Assembly: GCF_900105715.1 (NCBI RefSeq) | Contig: NZ_FNRY01000001.1 | Coordinates: 62,001 to 126,000, forward strand | Reading direction: 5' to 3' | Origin: Paramicrobacterium humi | Lineage (GTDB): Bacteria > Actinomycetota > Actinomycetes > Actinomycetales > Microbacteriaceae | DNA length: 64,000 nucleotides | Part shown: positions 46,232-54,154 of the stretch, piece after piece | Layout of the letters: each line of letters begins with the position of its first letter | Numbering within the stretch: the stretch's first letter is position 1 | Translations under genes and position numbers: made by a program | The notes under the pieces: generated by a model | Database searches by the model: none | The model's input: only the letters and a program-made list of their open reading frames with translations | What the model was told of the DNA's origin: nothing

Positions 46232-47802
46232 TACGCGTCCCCCGTCTTCTCGCGGCGAAGGCCGCGGCCCGGCAGGGCGGGCCGGAGTTCGCCGTGCGCA
46301 AGCACGGGCACTCCCCCGACGAGGACGTCGTCGATGCCGACGGATTCGCCAAGGGGCGCGGCGTACGTCGCCGTGTCGGCAACGGTGTCGGGGTCCACGA
46401 CGATGACATCAGCGACCCAGCCGGGCGCGAGCCGCCCACGGCGTCCGAGGCTGAAGCGCTCGGCCGGCAGCGCCGACAAGTGGCGCACCGCGTCCGGCCA
46501 CGACCAGGTCCGCCTGTCGCGCACGTACTCACGCAAGTACCGAGCGAACGTTCCTCGGGCGCGCGGGTGCGGGTGCGCGCCGATGAAGATGCCGTCGGAT
46601 CCGCCGATGTGGCCGGGGTGGACCAAGATGCGCGCAAGCTCTGAAACGGGCCGTTCGTAGCGCACCGCCATGACGGCGTTGGCCCGCAGCCGCGACGCGG
46701 CGAGCACATCCAGTGAGAAGGTGATGGCATCCGTCCCCGCGCGCTCAGCACCCTCGGCGATCGTGAGGCCGTGCGCCCACGCGTACTCGGGAGCGGCGAT
46801 GTGCGCGAGAGTGATCATGCTGGGCCACTCCGGCCCGAGGCTCGCCTTGCGGTCGACTTCGGGGAACCAGTCGCGGCGCAGACGTTCGCGCTCGGCAGCG
46901 GAGCCGAGCACGCTCATGACCTTGTCGACGGGTCGCGCCGACAGCTCGGGCGGCAGCAGCGGCATCGCGAGCAGTGTGCAGCCCCGCGTGTACGGGTAGG
47001 CGTCGAAGGTAGCGTCGACGCCCGCGCGCGCGAGGGCATCGAGCTGGCCGAGCACGATGTGCGCCTCGGCATGGAAGTGGGATACGTGGACACGAGAGCC
47101 GGATGCCACGGCGATAGCGGCGATCTCGGTGATGCCCTCTGCCGAGTTCGCCTCGTACCCGCCGCGCATGTGGCTCACATAGACGCCGCCCGCTCGGGCG
47201 ACGGGAACGCACAGCGCCGCGATCTCCTCCGCGTCGGCGAAGATGCCCGGAACGTAGTCGAGCCCGGTCGACAGGCCGACGGCCCCCGCGGCCATCCCTT
47301 CCTCGACGAGGTCGCCCATTGCCGCGCGCTCGGCTGGAGCAGCCGCCGTGGTCGACCTCCCGCAGACCTCCCAGCGCACCGTGCCGCCGGGTATCAGGTA
47401 CGCGGCGTTGACGCGTGACGCGCCGTCGACCGCGGCGAGGTACGCGGCGACGCCGCCTCCCGTGTAGCTCGGGTGCGGGCCGTTGATCGCCGCGAAGTAC
47501 TCGCCGGCATATGAGCCGTCTCCCGGTGCGTAAGAGACGCCGTCCTGGCCGGCGATGATGCTCGTCACACCCTGCCGGAGCAGCGCCCGCTGCACGTCGG
47601 AATCGGCCAGCAGGCCATCGGCGTGCGAGTGCGCGTCGACGAATCCCGGCAGCACGTAGCGGCCTGAGCAGTCGATGACCCTATCGTCCTCCCGGGGCGG
47701 ACTGTCGTCGACCGCGACGATGTGCTCGCCCTCGATGACGACGTTCGCGGTTCTCAGCTCGTCGCTGTTGACGACGGTCCCGCCCCGCAACACGGTTCGC
47801 AT
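46231..47802 (-). CDS. N-acyl-D-amino-acid deacylase family amidohydrolase
   Basis: Metal-dependent amidohydrolase of 523 residues, D-aminoacylase family. GFVDAHSHADG carries the HxH metal pair, VYVSHMRGGYE and VHVSHFHAEAH the later His ligands, GGSDGIFIGAHPHPRARGTFARYLR the catalytic Asp and Arg region, and GRLAPGWVADVIVVDP the family end. It releases an acyl (often acetyl) group from an amine. Next to deaminase, KDG kinase and KDPG aldolase genes, N-acetyl-D-glucosaminate is a candidate substrate besides N-acyl-D-amino acids. Confidence 0.88.
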   Translation of the reverse strand: MRTVLRGGTVVNSDELRTANVVIEGEHIVAVDDSPPREDDRVIDCSGRYVLPGFVDAHSHADGLLADSDVQRALLRQGVTSIIAGQDGVSYAPGDGSYAGEYFAAINGPHPSYTGGGVAAYLAAVDGASRVNAAYLIPGGTVRWEVCGRSTTAAAPAERAAMGDLVEEGMAAGAVGLSTGLDYVPGIFADAEEIAALCVPVARAGGVYVSHMRGGYEANSAEGITEIAAIAVASGSRVHVSHFHAEAHIVLGQLDALARAGVDATFDAYPYTRGCTLLAMPLLPPELSARPVDKVMSVLGSAAERERLRRDWFPEVDRKASLGPEWPSMITLAHIAAPEYAWAHGLTIAEGAERAGTDAITFSLDVLAASRLRANAVMAVRYERPVSELARILVHPGHIGGSDGIFIGAHPHPRARGTFARYLREYVRDRRTWSWPDAVRHLSALPAERFSLGRRGRLAPGWVADVIVVDPDTVADTATYAAPLGESVGIDDVLVGGVPVLAHGELRPALPGRGLRREKTGDA

Positions 47803-47822
47803 GCGCTGCCCTTCTCCGCCGA

Positions 47823-49099
47823 TCAGAAGAACGTCCGGACGAGGTCGATGACCCTGTCAGAGTCGCGCGAGCGCACGACGGGCAGATAGTGCCACTTGTC
47901 GAACGCCGTGCACGGGTGGGAGAGCCCGAGCGTCACGACATCGCCGATGGCGACGTCATGGTTGCCGAGCCGCAGGTAGCTGTGCTGGTCGTTCATGGCC
48001 GAGACATTCGCGTCGTCGAGCGGCGACCCGGCGTCACCGATGTCGCGGGCTGTCGCACGCGGGATCGGCAGGCCCTCGTCGAACGGGAAGTCGCGCTTGC
48101 CTCCGTCGAGGAGCGCGAGGCCTGGCTCGGGGTGCGACACCACGCGTGCCAGTCCGTGCATCGCCGGACGCAGCGGTCTCTCGACGTTCACTCCGGCCTC
48201 GTCGAGCGGTGAGATGCCGCGGTAGAAGCCGTCGTCGTGGGTGATGTAGGCGCCCGAGCGGAGCGTCCATCGCGTGCCCGAATCGTTCTTCATCGCGTCG
48301 GCGTACACCTCGGCGACGATGTCGAAGTAGGCGCTGCCGCCGGCGGTGACATAGATCGCGTCGCCATCGTAGAGATCCCCGAGGGCGCTGTGCAGCGCGA
48401 CCTGGCCCTCGAGATAGGTGCGCACGGCATCGATCGAGTGCGGCGACCGATCGTGGCCGAGGCTGCCTTCGTAGCCGGCCACGCCGGCCAGGCGCAGGAC
48501 CTCGGATGCCGCGAGGCGACGCGCGACAGCGATCGCGGCCTCGATCGAGCGCGCGCCGGTTCGGCCCCCGCGGCGCCGAGCTCGACGCACACGTCGACGG
48601 GTCGCGGAAGCTCGACGCGAGCGAGCGCCGCCTCCATGACGTCGACAGTCTCGACCGAGTCCGCCCAGCAGACGAACTCCAAAGCGGGGTCGGCGAGTTC
48701 CCCCGCGAGATACCGCAGCGAGCGTTCATCGACCGCGGAGTTTGCGAGCATGATCGAGCTCAGCCCGAACGATCGCGCCGTGCGCACTTGCCCCATCGTC
48801 GCGAGAGTGATGCCACGACAGCCGGCATCGAGCTGCTTCTGCCACAGCGCGGGGGCCATCGTCGTCTTGCCGTGCGGCATGAGCTCGAGGCCGCGCTGCT
48901 TCGCCCAGTCGCCCATGACCTCGATGTTGCTGTGCGTCGCCTCGGCGTCGAGAACGATGAGCGGTGTCCAGAACTCGCGAAGTCGCGGCTCGCTCTCGAG
49001 GAATTCGCGCACCCTGAGCCCGAAGGCGCGCGCCGGCAGTCCCTTGTCTCGTTCGGACAGTCTCTCGTCGGCGAGCTCATCAAGGCGAAGCGACCTCAT
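47823..49099 (-). pseudogene. D-threonine aldolase/D-serine dehydratase-like PLP enzyme, frameshifted
   Basis: The family layout is split between two frames. Residues from 49099 down to about 48575 read the PLP half: LIVLDAEATHSNIEVM, then MPHGKTTMAPALWQKQ with the PLP Lys and VDVCVELGAAG. From about 48570 to 47823 the next frame continues with GGRTGARSIEAAIAVA, ITHDDGFYRG and the metal-binding C-terminus DKWHYLPVVRS. Adding one base to the C5 run at 48565-48569 (G5 on the coding strand) restores one product of about 425 residues. Either a real phase-variable or broken gene, or a sequencing error. ATG 49099 has GAAGG at good spacing. Predicted D-amino acid or D-glucosaminate dehydratase/deaminase. 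Confidence 0.82.
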
Positions 49100-49120
49100 C
49101 GGCATCCTTCCGTCGGCTGT

Positions 49121-49135
49121 GCACCTTCTGCACGC
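49121..49135. promoter_or_regulatory. Candidate IclR operator
   Basis: GTGCA-CCTTC-TGCAC is a perfect 5+5 inverted repeat just upstream of the PLP-enzyme gene and divergent from the KDG kinase. It matches the second site 53 bp away in arms and spacer length. Confidence 0.45.
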
Positions 49136-49187
49136 GTGAATCCACCCAACGGTAGCCCCGCCTGGGCGGCACGCGCAAACCTTCGTT

Positions 49188-49202
49188 GTGCATTATTTGC
49201 AA
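49188..49202. promoter_or_regulatory. Candidate IclR operator
   Basis: GTGCA-TTATT-TGCAA repeats the GTGCA-N5-TGCA pattern, in the A/T-rich part of the intergenic region where the kinase promoter should lie. A further TGCAA-N6-TTGCA repeat overlaps at 49198-49213. Confidence 0.45.
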
Positions 49203-49243
49203 CGTCAATTGCAGCTCTCGCACAGCGCGGGCATAGTGGGCGC

Positions 49244-50152
49244 ATGATGTCCGAGGCTCTTCCCCGCGTGATCACGATCGGCGAGACCATGGTTCTCGTC
49301 ACCCCGGCCTTCGCCGAACCGCTCGGCACGGCGGCGGATTTCCATCTCGACGCGGGCGGCGCAGAGTCGAACGTCGCGTCTCATCTCGCGCACCTCGGCG
49401 TGCCCAGCGCGTGGGTGAGCGCGGTCGGCGCAGACGCTCTCGGCGACCGGCTTCGGGCGACGATCGAGAGCCGCGGCGTCGACGTGCGCTGGGTCACCTC
49501 CGATCCCGAAGCGCCGACAGGCGTGTACTTCAAAGACCCGGGACGAGGAGTGCTGTACTACCGGCGCGGTTCCGCGGCCTCTCGCATGGGGCCGGCCTCG
49601 ATCTCGCACGTGCCGCTCGAATCGGCCGACATCGTGCATGTCACGGGAATCACGCCCGCACTCTCGTCGAGCTGCTCGGCGCTCCTCGACACCGTTCGCG
49701 ATCGCGTCGCCGACAGCGACGCCCTGCTGAGCTTCGACGTCAACCACCGCTCCGCCTTGTGGGCGGAGGGCGCAGCAGCGCCCGTACTCCGCTCGTTCGC
49801 CCGCTTGTGCGACATCGTCTTCGTCGGCCTCGACGAAGCGCAGACGCTGTGGGGCTGCGAGACCGCTGACGACGTCCGCGCTCTCCTGCCCGAACCCGAC
49901 CGGCTGATCGTCAAGGACGGCGACGTCGGCGCGACCGAGTTCCACGGGACCGAGCGTGTTGTCGTTCCCGCGATCCCTACCGAGGTCATCGAGGCGGTCG
50001 GTGCGGGAGACGCGTTCGCCGCGGGCTACCTCGCTGCGACTCTCCAGGGCGCCTCGGCATCCGATCGTCTGCTCGCCGGCCACAACCAGGCACGGCTCGT
50101 GCTCGCTTCGACGAGCGACTTCCTCACTGAACCCCGCATACAGAAGGGCTGA
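49244..50152 (+). CDS. kdgK: PfkB-family sugar kinase, probable 2-keto-3-deoxygluconate kinase
   Basis: Ribokinase-family kinase of 302 residues. VITIGETMVLVTP, FHLDAGGAESNVASHLAHLG, YFKDPGRGVLYYRRGSAAS and the catalytic AVGAGDAFAAGYLAA are seen; the YYRRGSAAS block is typical of KDG kinases. Two consecutive ATGs, 49244 and 49247, are possible starts. The next gene, one codon away, is a KDPG aldolase, so the product is most simply 2-keto-3-deoxy-6-phosphogluconate. Divergent from the deaminase-deacylase genes. Confidence 0.88.
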   Translation: MMSEALPRVITIGETMVLVTPAFAEPLGTAADFHLDAGGAESNVASHLAHLGVPSAWVSAVGADALGDRLRATIESRGVDVRWVTSDPEAPTGVYFKDPGRGVLYYRRGSAASRMGPASISHVPLESADIVHVTGITPALSSSCSALLDTVRDRVADSDALLSFDVNHRSALWAEGAAAPVLRSFARLCDIVFVGLDEAQTLWGCETADDVRALLPEPDRLIVKDGDVGATEFHGTERVVVPAIPTEVIEAVGAGDAFAAGYLAATLQGASASDRLLAGHNQARLVLASTSDFLTEPRIQKG

Positions 50153-50153
50153 C

Positions 50154-50759
50154 ATGGCCGAAAATTCCGAATACGACGAGATCTTCGGCTCCGCGCCGCT
50201 GATGGCGATTCTGCGCGGCATGGGTGTCGAGCGCAGCCTCGCTGTGGCGACGGCCGCGTGGGACCTCGGCATCGACGTCGTCGAGCTGCCCATCCAGACG
50301 CCAGAGGACGTCGAGGCCCTGCGCGTCGTGTCCGAGGCGGGCCGTTCGCGCGGCAAGCGGATCGGCGCCGGCACTGTCGTGAGCCGTGAGCACGTCGAGC
50401 AGGCGGCGGAGGCGGGAGCCGAGTTCACGGTCAGCCCCGGTTTCGACATCGACGTCGTGCGAGCCTCGAGCGTGGCGGGACTGCCGCCGCTTCCCGGTGT
50501 CGCGACGCCGACCGAGGTTCAGATCGCGATGGGCGAAGGACTCACGTGGCTCAAGGCGTTTCCTGCGTCGCTGCTTGGCACGAGCTGGTTCGGCGCGATG
50601 CGTGGACCGTTCCCGGGAGTGCGCTTCGTCGCGACGGGCGGCATGGACGCCTCGAACGCGGCGGACTTCCTCGATGCCGGCGTGCGCGTGGTCGCTGTCG
50701 GCTCCGCTCTCGAAGACGAGTCGCAGCTGCCGCTTCTCGCGCAGCTGCTGGGGCGCTGA
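50154..50759 (+). CDS. eda: KDPG aldolase (2-dehydro-3-deoxy-phosphogluconate aldolase)
   Basis: Class I aldolase of 201 residues cleaving KDPG to pyruvate and glyceraldehyde 3-phosphate. LMAILRGMGVERSLAVATAA holds the general acid region, GAGTVVSREHVEQAAEAGAEFTVSPGFD the substrate loop, and WLKAFPASLLG the Schiff-base Lys. VATGGMDASNAADFL binds phosphate. Overlapping operon with kdgK and rhodanese genes. Some relatives also act on 4-hydroxy-2-oxoglutarate. Confidence 0.93.
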   Translation: MAENSEYDEIFGSAPLMAILRGMGVERSLAVATAAWDLGIDVVELPIQTPEDVEALRVVSEAGRSRGKRIGAGTVVSREHVEQAAEAGAEFTVSPGFDIDVVRASSVAGLPPLPGVATPTEVQIAMGEGLTWLKAFPASLLGTSWFGAMRGPFPGVRFVATGGMDASNAADFLDAGVRVVAVGSALEDESQLPLLAQLLGR

Positions 50760-50761
50760 GC

Positions 50762-51169
50762 GTGGCGACCCCGGCCGAGCGCCTCGCCTTCGTCGAGGCG
50801 CGACTCGCCTACGAGATCGACGTGGTCGCAGCGTTCCAGGCCCAGGCCGAGGGCTCGGCCGTGATCGTCGACACGCGCAAAGCGCGGTCGTGGGACAACG
50901 GGCACGTGACCGGCGCACTGCATCTTCCCTCAAGCGCGCTCGACGGCGACCTTGAGTTCCTTCCGCGCGAGCGCACGCTCGTCGTGTACGGCTGGGGTCC
51001 CGGCTGCAATGGCGCCGCGCACACGGCTCGCGTGCTGCTCGAGCGCGGCTTTGATGTGCGCGAGATGATCGGCGGCTTCGAGTACTGGGCGCGCAACGGC
51101 TTTCCCGTCGAGGACGCGAACGGCGATGCGACGCGGCCAGCCGACCCGCTCGTGACTGCCGAGGGCTGA
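50762..51169 (+). CDS. Rhodanese-like domain protein
   Basis: Single rhodanese domain, 135 residues. SAVIVDTRKARSWDNGHVTGALHLP is the N-terminal CH2 region, and YGWGPGCNGAAHTARVL carries the active-site Cys in the loop. It follows KDPG aldolase by 2 nt with a GTG start and may transfer sulfur or simply be co-transcribed; its link to sugar-acid catabolism is not clear. Confidence 0.85.
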   Translation: MATPAERLAFVEARLAYEIDVVAAFQAQAEGSAVIVDTRKARSWDNGHVTGALHLPSSALDGDLEFLPRERTLVVYGWGPGCNGAAHTARVLLERGFDVREMIGGFEYWARNGFPVEDANGDATRPADPLVTAEG

Positions 51170-51177
51170 CGGGACCG

Positions 51178-51221
51178 ACGGAAATGGCGGATGCTGCGAG
51201 CGCAGCATCCGCCATTTCCGT
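51178..51221. terminator. Bidirectional terminator between rhodanese and ridA
   Basis: A perfect 21-bp inverted repeat, 51178-51198 with 51201-51221, lies between convergent genes; the central bases form the loop. No long T-tract on either side. Confidence 0.8.
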
Positions 51222-51227
51222 CTTCGC

Positions 51228-51614
51228 CTACTTGCCCTCGGGAATAGCCGCTACGGCGTCGATCTCGACGAGGATGTTCGCGAGCTGCGATCCGACGGTC
51301 GTGCGCACGGGGTACGGCTCGCTGAAGAACTCCTTGTACGCCTCGTTGAACTCGGTGAAGTCAGCGAGGTCAGCGAGGTGCACTGTCGTCTTCACGCAGT
51401 CGTCGAGCGTGAGCCCCCGCTCGGCGAGGGCGGACTGCACGTTGCGGAGCACCTGACGGGTCTGGTCCCCGACGCTCTCGGCCACGGCGTTGCCGTTTGC
51501 GGCGTCCTGGGGTCCGAAGCCGGCCGTGTAGACGAAGCCGTTCGCCTCGACCGCCTGGCTGTACGGTCCCGCAGGCTGCGGGGCGCTCGTGGTGTGGAAT
51601 GCCTTCTTCGACAT
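51228..51614 (-). CDS. ridA: RidA family reactive-intermediate deaminase
   Basis: RidA/YjgF protein of 128 residues hydrolysing enamine/imine intermediates made by PLP dehydratases. PAGPYSQAVEANGFVYTAG, LRNVQSALAERGLTLDDCVKTTVHLAD and YPVRTTVGSQLANILVEIDAVA include the Arg and Glu of the active site. It follows the MHS transporter in a probable operon controlled from 53012-53213. Its presence next to a D-amino-acid-type dehydratase is functionally coherent. Confidence 0.92.
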   Translation of the reverse strand: MSKKAFHTTSAPQPAGPYSQAVEANGFVYTAGFGPQDAANGNAVAESVGDQTRQVLRNVQSALAERGLTLDDCVKTTVHLADLADFTEFNEAYKEFFSEPYPVRTTVGSQLANILVEIDAVAAIPEGK

Positions 51615-51673
51615 GGTGTTCTCCTTATGTTTCGTTCGGATCGTGCGAGTAGAGGGTCGGATGCCGCGAGCGG

Positions 51674-53011
51674 TCAGCCCAGCTCGTGCAGGCGACCGGC
51701 GTTCTCGACGTCGGGCCGCACCTTCGCGTAGGCGGTGGCGATGACTCCCGCGAGCGCGATGACGGCGGCGTAGACGATGACGGGCCAAATGCTACCCGCC
51801 CACGCGACGAGCGCCGCGCAGATGAGCGGGGCGAACCCGCCGCCGAGGGTGTTCGAGAACTGGTAGCCGACGTTGACGCCCGTCGTGCGCGCTTCGACGT
51901 CGAACATCGCGGTGAGCAGCGTCTGCAGGGTGCCCTGCATGGCGACGCCCGGGATGACGAAGCCGACGATCATGCCGAGCCAGATGAGAATGGCGGTTCC
52001 GCCGCTGAACAGCGCGAAGGCCGGGTACAGAAGCACGGCGAATGCGATGCACGCCAGGATGTAGAACCGGCGTCGGCCGACCTTGTCGGAGATGTGACCC
52101 CAGAACGGCGCCATGCCGATCTGCAGGAAGCCGACGATCATCGTGCCGATGAACCCGATCTCGGGATCGACGCCGTTGTTGACCATGTGCGCGAGGCCGA
52201 AGGTGAGAACGACGTAGCCCGCGATGCTCTGCGGCAGGCCGATGAAGATGCCGAGGACGAGGTTCTTGGGATGCCGCAGCGCCTCCATGATGGGGTTCTT
52301 GCGCTTGACTGCGCCGAGCTCGATGGTCTTCGTGTAGGTCTTGAATTCCTCGGACTCCTCGAGCTTGCGACGCAGGACGACGGCGACGATCGTGAGCACC
52401 GCGGCGAACAGGAACGGGATGCGCCAGCCCCATGTCATGAAGAACGAGTCGGATCCCGCGCCGAGAATCGACATCAGGCCGGCCGAGAACACGTTGGCAA
52501 CGCCGGCGCCCGTGATGAGGAGGGCGCCGAACAGTCCCCGGCGTCCCGGCGGCGCGTATTCGACGACGATCGTCGCCGCGGGTCCCATCTCACCGCCGAC
52601 GAACAGTCCCTGCGCCATGCGCAGAATCACGAGCAGGATCGGGGCCGCGAGACCGATGGATGCCGCCGAGGGGATGAGCCCCATGAGCGTGGTGCAGATT
52701 CCCATGCCGATCACGGTGATCATGAGGGACCGTTTGCGGCCGAAGCGGTCGCCGACGTAGCCGAAGACGATTCCGCCGATCGGGCGCAGCAGGAAGCCGA
52801 CGGCGAAGCTCGCGAATGAGGCGAGCATTCCGGTCACCGGGTCATCGCCGGGGAAGAAGACGGCGGGGAACACGACAGCGGCGCCGAGACCGAAGAGGTA
52901 GTAGTCGTAGTACTCCATCATGGTACCGATGGCGCCACCGGCAATGGTCCGGCGATCCTTGGGCGGAATCGCACGCAGCCCGCGAGTCGGCTGCATCGTT
53001 GAGTTGGCCAT
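51674..53011 (-). CDS. MFS transporter, metabolite:H+ symporter (MHS) family
   Basis: Twelve-helix major facilitator of 445 residues. MMEYYDYYLFGLGAAVVFP and GDRFGRKRSLMITV, with ILRMAQGLFVGGEMGPA, are MHS hallmarks (ProP/KgtP/ShiA relatives carrying organic acids, betaines or amino acids). The ATG at 53011 follows GTAAGGAAG. Divergent from the DauR-type regulator and followed by ridA, which suggests import of an amino acid or amino-sugar acid. Confidence 0.9.
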   Translation of the reverse strand: MANSTMQPTRGLRAIPPKDRRTIAGGAIGTMMEYYDYYLFGLGAAVVFPAVFFPGDDPVTGMLASFASFAVGFLLRPIGGIVFGYVGDRFGRKRSLMITVIGMGICTTLMGLIPSAASIGLAAPILLVILRMAQGLFVGGEMGPAATIVVEYAPPGRRGLFGALLITGAGVANVFSAGLMSILGAGSDSFFMTWGWRIPFLFAAVLTIVAVVLRRKLEESEEFKTYTKTIELGAVKRKNPIMEALRHPKNLVLGIFIGLPQSIAGYVVLTFGLAHMVNNGVDPEIGFIGTMIVGFLQIGMAPFWGHISDKVGRRRFYILACIAFAVLLYPAFALFSGGTAILIWLGMIVGFVIPGVAMQGTLQTLLTAMFDVEARTTGVNVGYQFSNTLGGGFAPLICAALVAWAGSIWPVIVYAAVIALAGVIATAYAKVRPDVENAGRLHELG

Positions 53012-53132
53012 GAGAGCTTCCTTACTCTTTGTATGATCCGGGGTCGTCACGCCCCACTCGGTCCGCTGCTCTCCCTCAGCAATAGCCGGGCAAAGAGCGA
53101 ATCTGGCGGGGTTCACGTACAGTGGAACGGCG

Positions 53133-53174
53133 TAGACAAAGTGTTAAGCTAACAACTAGCAAACAGTTTGTCTA
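53133..53174. promoter_or_regulatory. Inverted repeat in the MHS transporter/DauR-type divergent promoter
   Basis: TAGACAAA at 53133-53140 is matched by TTTGTCTA at 53167-53174 with 26 bp between. The right copy is also part of a compact near-palindrome at 53156-53175, arms CTAG and CAAAC/GTTTG. Likely operators for the neighbouring regulator. Confidence 0.5.
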
Positions 53175-53213
53175 GGCCAGAGACAGTCTGTACATCATGA
53201 CGAGGGAGCGTGC

Positions 53214-53930
53214 ATGTCCGCCAATGCTGAGGCAGTCCTGATCGAGAACGACGAGCGGGCCCGGATCTTCGAGTCCATCGACGCGATTCTCGAGGTTTAC
53301 GAACCTGCGATGAAGGCGATGGCAGCCGCGGCCGGACCCGGCTGCGAGGTGGTCCTGCATGATCTCTCCGCAGAGGACCCGGACCTCGAGCACACGATCG
53401 TCGCTATCGAGAACGGCCACGTCACCGGCCGTGAGGTGGGCGGTCCTTCCAGCAGCCTTGGCGCCGGCGTGATCCACAACCAGGGCGCCGACCACGATGC
53501 TTTCGGCTACCGCGGCTTCACGAGCGACGGCCGCCAGCTGCGCTGCTCGTCGATCTACTTCCGGAACCCCGCGGGAAAGATCATCGCCGCCTTGTGCATA
53601 AACGTGGACGTGAGCGCACTCCAGCAGGCGAAGGTGCTCCTTGACACGCTGCTCCCCGAGCCGGCGGCCGATGCGCCAGGGCAGCCGAACGAATTCTTCG
53701 GACAGGATCTCATGGCCGTCATGGACGCCATGGTCACCGACGCTATCGATTCCGTCGGCAAGCCGGTTGCGCACATGACAAGGGATGATCGTGTCGCGGT
53801 GCTGAGGAAGCTCGACCAGCAGGGTGCCCTGCAGATGCGCAAGGGCATGGATCACATCGCGAGCCGCCTCGGAATCTCTCGCGTCACGGCCTATTCATAC
53901 CTCGACGATGCGCGCACGGAGGGTAACTAG
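53214..53930 (+). CDS. DauR/YheO-type transcriptional regulator
   Basis: Regulator of 238 residues with an N-terminal YheO-like PAS domain (about 20-130; VVLHDLSAEDPDLEHTIVAIENGHVTGR, CINVDVSAL) and a C-terminal HTH_22 (DRVAVLRKLDQQGALQMRKGMDHIASRLGISRVTAYSYLDDAR). The best-known member, DauR, controls D-arginine use. GAGGGAGCGTGC is upstream of the ATG. The divergent MHS-ridA operon is its most likely target. Confidence 0.9.
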   Translation: MSANAEAVLIENDERARIFESIDAILEVYEPAMKAMAAAAGPGCEVVLHDLSAEDPDLEHTIVAIENGHVTGREVGGPSSSLGAGVIHNQGADHDAFGYRGFTSDGRQLRCSSIYFRNPAGKIIAALCINVDVSALQQAKVLLDTLLPEPAADAPGQPNEFFGQDLMAVMDAMVTDAIDSVGKPVAHMTRDDRVAVLRKLDQQGALQMRKGMDHIASRLGISRVTAYSYLDDARTEGN

Positions 53931-53937
53931 CCCGTAG

Positions 53938-54124
53938 TCAGAACTTCAGCAGGACCTTCCGCGACGCAGATAGATCTGGAGCAACGTCGAATGCGTCGGC
54001 GAAATCCTCCGCCGCGTAGCGCACCAGCACATCGCCGTTCGTGTGGTCCGGGGTCCTCCTAGTGAAGGTCTCCGGCACCAAGAACGATCGCGGCTTCAGG
54101 TGAGCGCTGCCGCGCCCTGTTCCT
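53938..54124 (-). pseudogene. Remnant of a zinc-type alcohol dehydrogenase C-terminus
   Basis: Between convergent genes, one minus-strand frame from the stop at 53938 back to an in-frame TGA at 54122-54124 reads about 60 codons. Its last 27 end RYAAEDFADAFDV...RKVLLKF, the usual ending of medium-chain dehydrogenases (threonine/sorbitol/alcohol dehydrogenase group). There is no start codon context or Rossmann fold, so it is a decayed 3' fragment left by deletion or rearrangement. Confidence 0.6.
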
Positions 54125-54154
54125 CAGACAACCGTGGTGATGCTGCCGTCAATA

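Noticed and set aside
53931-54154. Gap as an attachment site or mobile-element end
   Set aside because: No tRNA, integrase or direct repeat; the content is better explained by a dehydrogenase remnant.
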